Positions 18,139 through 27,953 of a stretch of 64,000 nt of DNA are shown here, piece after piece (positions within the stretch are counted from its first letter, which is position 1; the number at the start of each line of letters is the position of its first letter). Made by a program: the position numbers and the translations under genes. The DNA is taken from assembly GCF_002735905.1 (NCBI RefSeq), contig NZ_PEBD01000004.1, forward strand, positions 682,001 to 746,000, read 5' to 3'. The stretch comes from Williamsia muralis. Its GTDB lineage: Bacteria > Actinomycetota > Actinomycetes > Mycobacteriales > Mycobacteriaceae. The notes beneath the pieces are model-generated. The model was not told the DNA's origin. It saw only the letters and a list, made by a program, of their open reading frames with translations, and did no database searches.

Positions 18139-19481
18139 CAGTCGACGATCACAGTCGTTGGCGGATCGGACGCCGACCCGGACCGTGTTCCATCGACGCG
18201 TATATGTGGCACGACTGCGCGGCTTCCTGGGCCCGCTTTGTCTTCATAAAGTTGATCGAACTGCTCGGGCCTTTCGCCGACAACGTGATAGCTACCGAGT
18301 TCGAGAAGTGGCCCGCGGGGGCCGGTGTTGTCCGCGAGGTCCCTAAGGATTGTGCGAGTCGGTTCGCCCGTACGTTCCGAATACGCTTCGGCCGAAGGGT
18401 AATCGCCGATATTGCCGTAGAGATCGGGGCCGTCTTCGCCGGGCGTGAGTATCACTTTGCCGCGGACGACGCGGTCTGCTAGCTCGGCTCCAGGCGGAGC
18501 GAACGCATTGGTCGCTTTGTAATCGACCATGACCGTTCCATCGGGCAATTGCCAAGTATACGCCTCGGGGGCATCAACACCTACCTGACCGTCGACTTGA
18601 ACTGACGGGTTCTGGCGGGTGATGACAACTCCATTTTCGTAGTCCAAATATACGGTTGCCCGGGTATCCTCCGGGCCGAAGTTGCTGTCGAAACCACGAT
18701 TGTCTCCGAAGTCATCTTTCGGAAAGTTGAAAACTTGCCTGCTAGGAATGAACAGTCCAAGTTTGACTATCCCTTGACCAGGGACTGGATTGATTCTCGC
18801 GACCACGACTTCCGATGGAACGCCACGCGACGAGGGGTCGTAGGTCGCAGTGTTTAGCATTGCCGCTGTCTTCCAATCGGTCTCTGAGACTGGATCGCGG
18901 TTGAAGGCCTTGTGGAACGCATCGCGCTCGAGTTGATTTCGATTGGAATGCGCCACATTGATTTGTCCGCTCGCACCCAGAATTGCCGCCGCGAGGTCTT
19001 GATCGGCGTCATTGGCTGCTTGCAGAATCGAGTCGACTTCCGCTTGGAGGGCGCGGATCTGCAGTACTTTCTCGTCGGTATAGCGCTCAATTTGGCGTAC
19101 AGTCCAGCCAGTCATGTCCGGTCTATTGCTGATGTCCTCGGAAACGTGCCCGTCACCCGCAATCAGCAACGACCGTTCTGCTGCTTCCAATCGGGCGGAC
19201 TCGAGCCGACGCTTTACGCTTTGAACTTCGGTTTGTGCTATGTCGACTGCTCTTCGAATGTGCGTCGCCTGCACCATCAGTTCACCGACATCGATCCTCA
19301 CGCTGTTCAGCGAACTGGAGGCAGCAACCGCAGATTCACCGCCCCAACCCTCAAGGCGGCCAACGTCGTTGAGCGTATCGTTGAGTCGAACGCATTCATT
19401 GTCAATCCGCTGACACCGATCAAATACCTCGCCTAGCGTTTCAGCGTCCCATTGGTCGACGTCGTCAAGCGTGACGCTCAC
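18138..19481 (-). CDS. WXG-domain effector-like protein
   Basis: A 447-residue protein beginning at GTG 19481, whose GTGA overlaps the stop of the WXG100 gene. Residues ~1-100 form an ESX-like helical hairpin with a W-G-G turn at 46-48, the same position as in the partner. Residues ~100-200 are charged and helical (coiled-coil-like). The C-terminal ~230 residues are different in character: beta-rich, with many Gly, Pro and Asp. They include segments such as TVYLDYENGVVITRQNPS, APEAYTWQLPDGTVMVDYK and LGSYHVVGERPEQFDQL. That layout resembles WXG/LXG polymorphic toxins and other type VII substrates. I cannot assign the C-terminal domain to a known toxin fold, and no catalytic residues are evident. 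Base composition is lower in GC than the flanks. Confidence 0.68.
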   Translation of the reverse strand: MSVTLDDVDQWDAETLGEVFDRCQRIDNECVRLNDTLNDVGRLEGWGGESAVAASSSLNSVRIDVGELMVQATHIRRAVDIAQTEVQSVKRRLESARLEAAERSLLIAGDGHVSEDISNRPDMTGWTVRQIERYTDEKVLQIRALQAEVDSILQAANDADQDLAAAILGASGQINVAHSNRNQLERDAFHKAFNRDPVSETDWKTAAMLNTATYDPSSRGVPSEVVVARINPVPGQGIVKLGLFIPSRQVFNFPKDDFGDNRGFDSNFGPEDTRATVYLDYENGVVITRQNPSVQVDGQVGVDAPEAYTWQLPDGTVMVDYKATNAFAPPGAELADRVVRGKVILTPGEDGPDLYGNIGDYPSAEAYSERTGEPTRTILRDLADNTGPRGPLLELGSYHVVGERPEQFDQLYEDKAGPGSRAVVPHIRVDGTRSGSASDPPTTVIVD

Positions 19482-19789
19482 GTCAGCGTACGGGTTTCGA
19501 CGTGGGCTGCACTGGTAGCGTCGGTCTCCAAGTATGTCGATGTGGCCTGGGTGACGTTGGCCGCAAGTGATTCGACGCTCCGACTCAATGCGTCTATCGC
19601 TGTGTCCCAACGCGTGTCGAGTTGGCTCATAGCCGTGCTGGATTGCCCCGGCCACTTCGCGGCCGCGTCGGCAATACCGATCCTGTCGCTCTGGAGATTC
19701 GACTCCGCTTGAGTAGCTGCCAACGCCAACTTGCGCGCGTGCCGCGCCATGGTCCGCGTGTCAGCGAATAGTTCTTGACCCCGTTCCAC
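19478..19789 (-). CDS. WXG100-family (ESAT-6-like) protein
   Basis: A 103-residue helical protein starting at GTG 19789. Its WXG turn is W46-P47-G48 between two predicted helices. A type VII export signal of the YxxxD form follows the second helix at residues 86-90 (YLETD). These are the hallmarks of WXG100 partners that form helical dimers and are recognised by the ESX ATPase EccC. It overlaps the start of the effector-like gene by four bases. Its partner carries a second WXG-type domain. No ESX machinery genes lie in the window, so export would rely on a system encoded elsewhere. Confidence 0.75.
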   Translation of the reverse strand: MERGQELFADTRTMARHARKLALAATQAESNLQSDRIGIADAAAKWPGQSSTAMSQLDTRWDTAIDALSRSVESLAANVTQATSTYLETDATSAAHVETRTLT

Positions 19790-19914
19790 CGCTACCCCCT
19801 GTAATCGAGTGGATCGGCCGAAAGGCTAGCAGAAGCGGTTGTACGCGGTCGCTGCTGTACATCGGGCAGTTGAGGTCCGGGTTCGCGCCGCGTCCGGCGG
19901 CTAAGCTGACCGAT

Positions 19915-20826
19915 GTGGCCGGGCACAGCATCGAAGCGGATGAATACAGCGCACAGATCGCCGCGACCGGCGCAGGGCTCCGGGCCGTCAGATGGCGCGG
20001 TCGACTACTCACCGAGACCTGGGAGATCGAACCCGGGGTCAAGCCTCCGCTCTCGTGCGGATTGGTGCTCTCGCCGTGGCCGAACCGCACAGGCGACGGC
20101 CGATACACCTTCGACGGCACGTCGTACGAGCTCCCCATCACCGAAGCCGGGCGGAACAACGCCAACCATGGCTTCGTGCGGATGGTGGACTGGAATGTCC
20201 TCGACCAGACCCCGACGTCGGTCACCCTCGGCGTCGCCGTCGGGCAGCATCCCGGTTGGCCGTTCGACCTCCAGTTGACCGCCACCTACGCGGTGGGACC
20301 CGACGGCCTGACCGTCACCCACACCACCACCAACACCGGGACCATCCGCGCGCCGTACGCATTGGGCCAGCACACCTTCGTCCGCGTGGGCGACGTCCCC
20401 GCCGACGACTGCTCACTGCAGCTGGCTGCGCAGCAGTACCAGCCGCTAGACCCTGAACGCCAGCTCCCCGACGGTGACCCGGTCGACGTCGCCGGCACCG
20501 AGTTCGACTTCCGGACACCGCGACCGGTTAAGGGAGTGTGGCTCGACACCCCGTTCACCGCGATGGCGGATGACGACGGCATCATCACCCATCGCCTGAT
20601 CGGTTCGGACGGGACCACCGAACTGTGGACCGACCTCAACTTCTCGTGGGTCCAGGCCTTCACCGCTGACCCGGACCACGACCAGCCGTACCCCGGTCGC
20701 GGCAGGGCCGTGGCCATCGAACCGATGACCGCGCCGCCCAACGCGCTGGCCACCGGGACCGATCTGATCGTGCTCGAACCGGGTCAGATCTGGACCGGGC
20801 GCTGGGGCCTGCGATTCCGGGAATGA
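19915..20826 (+). CDS. Aldose 1-epimerase family protein
   Basis: A 303-residue galactose-mutarotase-like protein interconverting sugar anomers. I place the start at GTG 19915 because TAAGCT (19902-19907) sits seven bases upstream, a leaderless promoter pattern. A TTG at 19870 is less likely. Family segments include LSPWPNRTGDGRYTFDG, NNANHGFVR (conserved His), YALGQHTFVRVG (His) and the C-terminal AIEPMTAPPNAL with the catalytic Glu. A PfkB sugar kinase follows after 10 bases, suggesting one sugar-catabolic unit. Confidence 0.9.
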   Translation: MAGHSIEADEYSAQIAATGAGLRAVRWRGRLLTETWEIEPGVKPPLSCGLVLSPWPNRTGDGRYTFDGTSYELPITEAGRNNANHGFVRMVDWNVLDQTPTSVTLGVAVGQHPGWPFDLQLTATYAVGPDGLTVTHTTTNTGTIRAPYALGQHTFVRVGDVPADDCSLQLAAQQYQPLDPERQLPDGDPVDVAGTEFDFRTPRPVKGVWLDTPFTAMADDDGIITHRLIGSDGTTELWTDLNFSWVQAFTADPDHDQPYPGRGRAVAIEPMTAPPNALATGTDLIVLEPGQIWTGRWGLRFRE

Positions 20827-20836
20827 GGGTGGCGCC

Positions 20837-21766
20837 GTGAGAGAAATCGTCGTGTGTGGAGAAGCGCTGGTGGACCTGGTGCCGTCTGCACCCGGTGCGC
20901 TCAGTCCGCTGACACCTGCCTTGGGCGGTGGCCCGTTCAACGCCGCGATCACCTTGGGCCGCCTCGGGTCAGCGGTGTCGTTGTGCTCGCGGGTGTCCAC
21001 CGATGCATTCGGCGATGCCCTCGCCGATGCGCTTCGCTCTGCGGGGGTGAATCTGTCTCTGCTGCAACGTGGTTCGGAGCCGACCACGCTTGCTCTCACC
21101 AGCATCGGCGACGACGGATCGGCGCAGTACAACTTCTATCTGCAGGGCACCGCCGACCGCTTGGTCAGCGACCCGGGTGAGCTACCACGCACGGTCGCCG
21201 CCCTCGCTTTCGGAACCTTGTCGATGGTGCTCGAACCCGGGGCCAGTACCTACGAGAAGCTCCTGCACCGCAGTCATGGCGAGGGCCGCCTCACCCTGCT
21301 CGACCCCAACATCCGCGCCGGTGTGATCGACGACCCCGACGCCTACCGCAGGCGCTTCGCCTCGTGGTTGCCGTCGCTCGACATCGTCAAGGTGTCCGAC
21401 GACGACGCCGAATGGCTGGCCGAGGGCGCCGCCGGAACAGATCCGGACCGCTGGATCGAAGCCGGCGTTGGCGCGGTTGTCATCACGCACGGCGGCGATG
21501 GACTCAGTGTTCGCACTCCCGACCTCACCGCGCGTGTACCCGGCCGGAGAGTCGATGTGATCGACACCATAGGGGCAGGTGACACGATTTGTGGCGCCCT
21601 GCTGCACTGGCTGGGCACGCACCGCTTCCTCGACCCCGCGCTGCTCCGCACGATGACCGAAAACGACTGGTCAGAGGCCCTGCAGTTCGCCGCCCGGGCA
21701 GCCGCGATCACCGTGTCGCGGCCCGGCGCGGACCCTCCGTGGGCGGGCGAGCTTGAAACCGACTAG
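20837..21766 (+). CDS. PfkB-family carbohydrate kinase (fructokinase-like)
   Basis: A 309-residue ribokinase-fold sugar kinase starting at GTG 20837 behind GAGGG. The first signature, ALGGGPFNAAITLGRLG, and the second, VIDTIGAGDTICGALL with the catalytic Asp of GAGD, are both intact. The layout is closest to fructokinase/2-keto-3-deoxygluconate kinase types, but the sugar cannot be fixed. It is co-directional with the epimerase, with a 10-nt gap. It ends 100 bases before gltA2. Confidence 0.9.
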   Translation: MREIVVCGEALVDLVPSAPGALSPLTPALGGGPFNAAITLGRLGSAVSLCSRVSTDAFGDALADALRSAGVNLSLLQRGSEPTTLALTSIGDDGSAQYNFYLQGTADRLVSDPGELPRTVAALAFGTLSMVLEPGASTYEKLLHRSHGEGRLTLLDPNIRAGVIDDPDAYRRRFASWLPSLDIVKVSDDDAEWLAEGAAGTDPDRWIEAGVGAVVITHGGDGLSVRTPDLTARVPGRRVDVIDTIGAGDTICGALLHWLGTHRFLDPALLRTMTENDWSEALQFAARAAAITVSRPGADPPWAGELETD

Positions 21767-21816
21767 GTTGTTAACCGGGTCGCACGATCGTTACGACGAC
21801 CCCGGAGGTAAAACAC

Positions 21817-21843
21817 CTGCACCGGTTCACGAGACCGGTGCAG
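21817..21843 (+). promoter_or_regulatory. Leader hairpin of gltA2
   Basis: A perfect 10-bp stem (CTGCACCGGT at 21817-21826 and its complement at 21834-21843) with a TCACGAG loop lies 11 bases before the GGGGAGGA ribosome site of gltA2. There is no T-tract, so simple termination is unlikely. It could influence mRNA stability or translation. Confidence 0.5.
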
Positions 21844-21866
21844 CCCGTCGAAAAGGGGAGGACCAA

Positions 21867-23189
<1,323 letters not shown>

Positions 23190-23192
23190 ACC

Positions 23193-23552
23193 ATGACAAA
23201 ACCTGAGATCGAGTTCCCCCAAGGCCCCGCACCCACCGAACTGGTGAGCACCGACCTGGTGATCGGCGACGGTGATGTCGCTGTTGCCGGTGGAGTGGTC
23301 GACGTCCACTACGTCGGCGTCGAGTACGAGACAGGCGAGGAGTTCGACTCCTCGTGGAATCGCGGCCAGTCCGCCAACTTCCCGCTCGACCGGCTGATCC
23401 CGGGCTGGCAGGAGGGTATCCCCGGCATGAAGGTCGGCGGTCGCCGCCAGCTCACCGTGCCGCCGGAGCTCGCTTACGGGCCCGAGGGCGCCGGACACCG
23501 GCTGTCGGGTAAGACGCTGATCTTCGTGATCGATCTGCTCGGCATTTCTTAG
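23193..23552 (+). CDS. FKBP-type peptidyl-prolyl isomerase
   Basis: A 119-residue single-domain FKBP that isomerises Xaa-Pro bonds. It contains the family pattern VDVHYVGVEYETGEEFDSSW, LIPGWQEGIPGMKVGGRRQLTVPPELAYG and LIFVIDLLGI; the active-site Tyr, Asp, Trp and Phe positions are conserved. There is no signal peptide, so it is cytosolic. It lies three bases after gltA2 and ends at a strong terminator, so the two genes form one transcript. Confidence 0.94.
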   Translation: MTKPEIEFPQGPAPTELVSTDLVIGDGDVAVAGGVVDVHYVGVEYETGEEFDSSWNRGQSANFPLDRLIPGWQEGIPGMKVGGRRQLTVPPELAYGPEGAGHRLSGKTLIFVIDLLGIS

Positions 23553-23575
23553 GTCCCGGTACGCATTTTTCGCAG

Positions 23576-23604
23576 CAGCCCCGCACGGTGACCGTGCGGG
23601 GCTG
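23576..23604 (+). terminator. Intrinsic terminator of the gltA2-FKBP operon
   Basis: A perfect 13-bp GC-rich stem (CAGCCCCGCACGG and complement) with a TGA loop is followed by TTT. It lies 24 bases after the FKBP stop. Confidence 0.85.
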
Positions 23605-23705
23605 TTTGCTGTCTCCAGCACATCTCGCGGTCACCCCAGGTGAACGGGCGGTGATCTCCTGGGCGTTCACAGCCACTGACGCTTTGTGCGCGATAGGTTT
23701 ACGGG

Positions 23706-25241
23706 GTGATCGCGCACCCGTTCATCTACGAGATCAACACGTGGCCGTGGCTCGACGAGCTCAGCAGGAGGTGCGGTCGGCGCGTCGAATTGGGTGATGT
23801 CCCCGGCGAGGCATGGGACGCGATCGCGGCGTGCGGTGCTGATGCGGTGTGGCTGATGGGGGTGTGGCAGCGCAGCCCGGCCGGCGTCGCGATCGCCAGA
23901 GCGGACGAGACCCTGGTGCAGCATTGCCGGGACATTTTGCCCGACTTCACCATCGATGACATCGTCGGTTCGCCGTACTGTATCCGTGGATACGAGGTGG
24001 ACCCGATGCTCGGCGGCACCGATGGGCTGGCGTCGGCACGGCAGGCGCTTGCCGACCGCGGGATTCGCTTGATCTTGGACTTCGTGCCCAACCACGTTGC
24101 GCCCGACCACTCGTGGACCACCGCCCATCCGGAGTTCTTCGTCGGCGGCACCGCGGATGACCTGCGCGAGGAACCGGCGTCCTTCCTCGAGGTCGGCGGC
24201 AAGGTACTCGCGAACGGCCGCGATCCCTACTTCCCCGCGTGGCCCGACGTCGTGCAACTCAACGCCTTCTCCACCGAGTTGCGTGCGGCCGTCATCACCA
24301 CCCTCACGCGAATCGCCGAACAGTGTGATGGTGTGCGGTGCGACATGGCGATGCTGATGATGAACGACGTGTTCGGAAGAACATGGGGTGTACGCGCGGG
24401 AGATCTTCCGGCACAGGAGTATTGGCCACTCGTGATCGGAGCTGTGAGGTCAGTACACCCCGACTTCACATTCATCGCGGAGGCGTACTGGGACCTCGAG
24501 GCCGCCCTGCAGGAGCAGGGATTCGACTACTGCTACGACAAGGGTCTCTACGACCGCCTCGTCGAAGGGGGCGACGCGGCCGCGGTCAGATCGCGACTCG
24601 ATGCCGAATCGGACCATCTCAGTCGGCTCGTCCGATTCCTCGAAAATCACGACGAGCCCAGGGCCGCATCGGTGTTGTCGCTCGAGAAGCACAAGATTGC
24701 GGCTGTCACGTCGTTCACTCAGCCCGGCGCGAGGTTGGTCTACGACGGCCAGTTCGAGGGCCGGCGGGTGCATCTCCCTGTGCAGCTGGGCCGCAGCCCG
24801 GTCGAGGAGGTCGACAACGAGCTGCTCGATTTCTACGGCCGACTGATGAAAACTGTGCGTGACAATGTATTCCGTACCGGATCGTGGGCCACGGCCGAGA
24901 TCACCGGATGGGCCGACAACTCCACCACCGCGGATCTGCTGGCGTGGACCTGGCACGGCGATACCCGCTGGGTCGTCGTGGTGAACCTCGGCGACCAGGT
25001 CGCCAGTGGCATGGTTCGAGCAGCATGGGACGCCCCCGGGGCGCTGGACCCGCAGCACGTCGCGCCGGTCGATGAGGTCGATCTCGTCGACGACACCCGC
25101 GATCTGCGGTATCGCCGGAGCGCCGCCGATCTGACCGAGGGCCTGTTCGTCGAGCTGGGCCCCAGGCTGTGGCATCTGTTCCGTGTGGAGCCGGTCCCTG
25201 CGGAGGACACCACCGATGATGCTGAACGCGAGGCGATCTGA
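23706..25241 (+). CDS. GH13 alpha-amylase-family glycosidase
   Basis: A 511-residue cytosolic glycoside hydrolase starting at GTG 23706, with TAGGTT seven bases upstream (leaderless). All four GH13 regions are present: DFVPNH (125-130), GVRCDMA with nucleophile D213, FIAEAYWD with acid/base E259, and FLENHDEP with N314, H315 and D316. The (beta/alpha)8 barrel is therefore complete. The substrate is probably an alpha-glucoside or glycogen/trehalose-type glucan, but subfamily is uncertain. The next gene, a GH63-like glucosidase, begins at the very next base after the stop. Confidence 0.88.
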   Translation: MIAHPFIYEINTWPWLDELSRRCGRRVELGDVPGEAWDAIAACGADAVWLMGVWQRSPAGVAIARADETLVQHCRDILPDFTIDDIVGSPYCIRGYEVDPMLGGTDGLASARQALADRGIRLILDFVPNHVAPDHSWTTAHPEFFVGGTADDLREEPASFLEVGGKVLANGRDPYFPAWPDVVQLNAFSTELRAAVITTLTRIAEQCDGVRCDMAMLMMNDVFGRTWGVRAGDLPAQEYWPLVIGAVRSVHPDFTFIAEAYWDLEAALQEQGFDYCYDKGLYDRLVEGGDAAAVRSRLDAESDHLSRLVRFLENHDEPRAASVLSLEKHKIAAVTSFTQPGARLVYDGQFEGRRVHLPVQLGRSPVEEVDNELLDFYGRLMKTVRDNVFRTGSWATAEITGWADNSTTADLLAWTWHGDTRWVVVVNLGDQVASGMVRAAWDAPGALDPQHVAPVDEVDLVDDTRDLRYRRSAADLTEGLFVELGPRLWHLFRVEPVPAEDTTDDAEREAI

Positions 25242-27914
25242 GTGAACGGGCAACATCGACGGCCAGGTGGCACGGCCGAGCACCAACGTCTCGCCGAAGC
25301 CACCGGGCGTCTCGAAGACGGCTTGCACGATGCGAACCCGTGGTACCTCTGGGGACCGTACCTGTCCGAAAGGGCTTGGGGGACCGTGCGTGAGGACTAC
25401 AGCGATGACGGGAATGCGTGGGACTACTTCCCGCACGACCATGCCCGTTCCCGCGCCTACCGATGGAACGAAGACGGGATGGCCGGGATCTCCGACATCG
25501 GGCACGAGTTCTGCTTGGCGCTGGCTCTGTGGAACGGCACCGATCCCATTCTCAAGGAGCGCATGTTCGGACTCACCGGCCCGCAGGGCAATCACGGTGA
25601 AGACGTCAAAGAATACTGGTGGTATCTGCAGGGGCTGCCGAGTCATGCTCTGCTGCAGTGGCGTTACCACTATCCGCAGGCGGCGTTCCCCTACGAACAA
25701 CTGGTGGAGGAGAACGGCCGGCGCGGTCGCGACGATTTCGAGTACGAATTACTCGACACCGGCGTGTTCGACGACGGGCGGTATTGGGTTGTCGACGTCA
25801 CCTACGCCAAGGCGAGTCCGACCGACATCCTGATGACCATCAGCGTCACCAACAACGGCGCGGACGACGCGTCGATCGACGTGCTGCCCACCGGCTGGTT
25901 CCGAAACACCTGGCGAGTCGGCGGCGAGCAGAACATCCCGGCCCTTGAAGCCGATGGCGATGCGGTGGTCCTCGAACACGCCCGGCTCGACGGCTACCGT
26001 CTGCGGGCGGCGCCGGCAAGTGATGGGACCGAGCCGCGGGTCCTGTTCTGCGACAATGAGACCAACATTCCCAAGATTTTCGGCGGTGACCCGATCACGC
26101 CGTACCCGAAGGACGGGGTCAACGATCACGTGGTCGCGGGCGCCGCGACGGTCAATCCGGCGGAGCGCGGAACCAAGGCTGCCTGGTGGTATCACCTGGA
26201 CGTGCCCGCGGGACAAACGGTGCAGGCGCGGGTGCGCTTGTCGGGGCCTGACGATGCCGGATCCCATGAGAGTGACTGGGCGGGAAACGACTTCGGCAGA
26301 ATCGCCGCGCAGCGGCAAACCGAGGCGGACGAGTTCTATGCCGCCATCGGCCCAGATCTCGACGCCGAGCAGATGCGGATCCTCACCCAGGCCGCCGCGG
26401 GTCTGATCTGGAGTAAGCAGATGTACTCCTACCAGGTCGGGCGGTGGCTCGACGGTGATCCCGCGGAGCCGCCGCCCCCAGCGGGACATCAGCACGGGCG
26501 CAACACCGATTGGCGGCACCTCGATGCGTTCGACATCCTGGCGATGCCGGACCCGTGGGAGTACCCGTGGTTTGCTGCCTGGGACTTGGCTTTTCACTCC
26601 ATCTCGTGGGCGCATCTGGATCCGGCGTTCGCGAAGTACCAGTTGATCGTGCTCCTGCGGGAGTGGTTCCTGCACCCCAATGGTGCTCTGCCCGCCTATG
26701 AGTGGAGCTTCGACGACGTCAACCCGCCCGTGCACGCCCTCGCGGCGCTGCGGGTGTTCAACATCGACGGCAGCAACGATGTCGAGTTCCTCGAACGAGT
26801 TTTCCAGAAACTGCTGCTCAACTTCACCTGGTGGGTGAATCGGCAGGATCCGCACGGCAACAATGTGTTCGGTGGCGGGTTCCTCGGACTCGACAACATC
26901 AGTCCGGTCGACCGCTCGCACCTGCCGCCGGGCACCACCCTGGAGCAGTCCGACGGTACGGGGTGGATGGCGTTCTATGCCGAGGCCATGCTGGGCATCG
27001 CGCTGGCACTGGCCGACCACGACCCGGTCTACGAAGACATGGTGATCAAGTTCCTCGAGCACTTCACCCTGATCGCGCAGTCGCTCAAGGAATCCGGCCT
27101 GTACAACGTGGAGGACGGCTTCTACTACGACCGGTTGACCGACCCTGGCGGCACCTGCGAGTCGATCAAGGTGCAGAGTCTGGTCGGGCTGATCCCGGCG
27201 CTGGCTGCCGCGGAGATCCCTGCGCGCAATGCCAAGCGGATGAGCAGGTTACGGAAGCGATTCACCCGGCGATTCGCGGCTCTCGGCATCGGGGAGGGGC
27301 AATCGTGCCGGATCCGCACCGACGACGACAAACCGCGCATCCTGCTGTCGGTGCTGTCTGCCGACCAGTTGCGGTCGTTGATGCGCACGGTGTTCGACGA
27401 GGACGCAATGCTCTCCGACCACGGTCTGCGCTCCTTGTCCAAGAAGTATCGCGAGCCGTACACGTTGCCCGGTGCCACCGGCGCGGTCATCGACTACGAG
27501 CCCGCGGAGTCGCGGACCGCCATGTACGGCGGCAACTCGAACTGGCGGGGTCCGGTGTGGTTCCCGATCAACTACCTGGCGATCCGCGCGCTGGTGCAGT
27601 ACGGCCGCTTCTTCGGCACCGAGGCGACGATGGCTTACCCCACCGGCGCGGACGCCGACTCCGACTTCTTCGAGATCGCCCAAGACTTGGCGGACCGACT
27701 GGTGTCGATCTGGCTGCCCGACGCGGACGGCCGCCGTCCCGTGTACGGGGGAACAGAGATCCTCCAGACCGACCCCGCGTGGAAAGACAACCTGTTGTTC
27801 AACGAGTACTTCCACGGAGACAACGGGGCCGGTCTCGGTGCGAGTCATCAAACGGGATGGACTGCGCTGGTCATCGACCTGCTGTTGCATCCGCCGAAGC
27901 ATTCGCGACATTGA
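25242..27914 (+). CDS. GH63/MGH1-like glucosidase
   Basis: An 890-residue protein whose GTG follows the GH13 stop with no gap. The N-terminal part is a beta-sandwich-like region. The C-terminal half is an (alpha/alpha)6 barrel, with WDLAFH near residue 446 (candidate acid), PAYEWSF near 485 and GNSNWRGPVWFPIN near 764 (candidate base region). These are signatures of the GH63 and mannosylglycerate-hydrolase-like group. No signal peptide is seen. Co-translation with the GH13 enzyme suggests that both act on one oligosaccharide or storage glucan. The true substrate is unknown. Confidence 0.82.
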   Translation: MNGQHRRPGGTAEHQRLAEATGRLEDGLHDANPWYLWGPYLSERAWGTVREDYSDDGNAWDYFPHDHARSRAYRWNEDGMAGISDIGHEFCLALALWNGTDPILKERMFGLTGPQGNHGEDVKEYWWYLQGLPSHALLQWRYHYPQAAFPYEQLVEENGRRGRDDFEYELLDTGVFDDGRYWVVDVTYAKASPTDILMTISVTNNGADDASIDVLPTGWFRNTWRVGGEQNIPALEADGDAVVLEHARLDGYRLRAAPASDGTEPRVLFCDNETNIPKIFGGDPITPYPKDGVNDHVVAGAATVNPAERGTKAAWWYHLDVPAGQTVQARVRLSGPDDAGSHESDWAGNDFGRIAAQRQTEADEFYAAIGPDLDAEQMRILTQAAAGLIWSKQMYSYQVGRWLDGDPAEPPPPAGHQHGRNTDWRHLDAFDILAMPDPWEYPWFAAWDLAFHSISWAHLDPAFAKYQLIVLLREWFLHPNGALPAYEWSFDDVNPPVHALAALRVFNIDGSNDVEFLERVFQKLLLNFTWWVNRQDPHGNNVFGGGFLGLDNISPVDRSHLPPGTTLEQSDGTGWMAFYAEAMLGIALALADHDPVYEDMVIKFLEHFTLIAQSLKESGLYNVEDGFYYDRLTDPGGTCESIKVQSLVGLIPALAAAEIPARNAKRMSRLRKRFTRRFAALGIGEGQSCRIRTDDDKPRILLSVLSADQLRSLMRTVFDEDAMLSDHGLRSLSKKYREPYTLPGATGAVIDYEPAESRTAMYGGNSNWRGPVWFPINYLAIRALVQYGRFFGTEATMAYPTGADADSDFFEIAQDLADRLVSIWLPDADGRRPVYGGTEILQTDPAWKDNLLFNEYFHGDNGAGLGASHQTGWTALVIDLLLHPPKHSRH

Positions 27915-27953
27915 TGTACCACCCTTCGCCGCTGTTTTCGGCAGGATGGGTGC

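Noticed and set aside
18912-19436. A 174-codon frame antisense to the effector-like gene
   Set aside because: The minus-strand frame has WXG motifs, coupled starts and coding character. The plus-strand frame has none of these.
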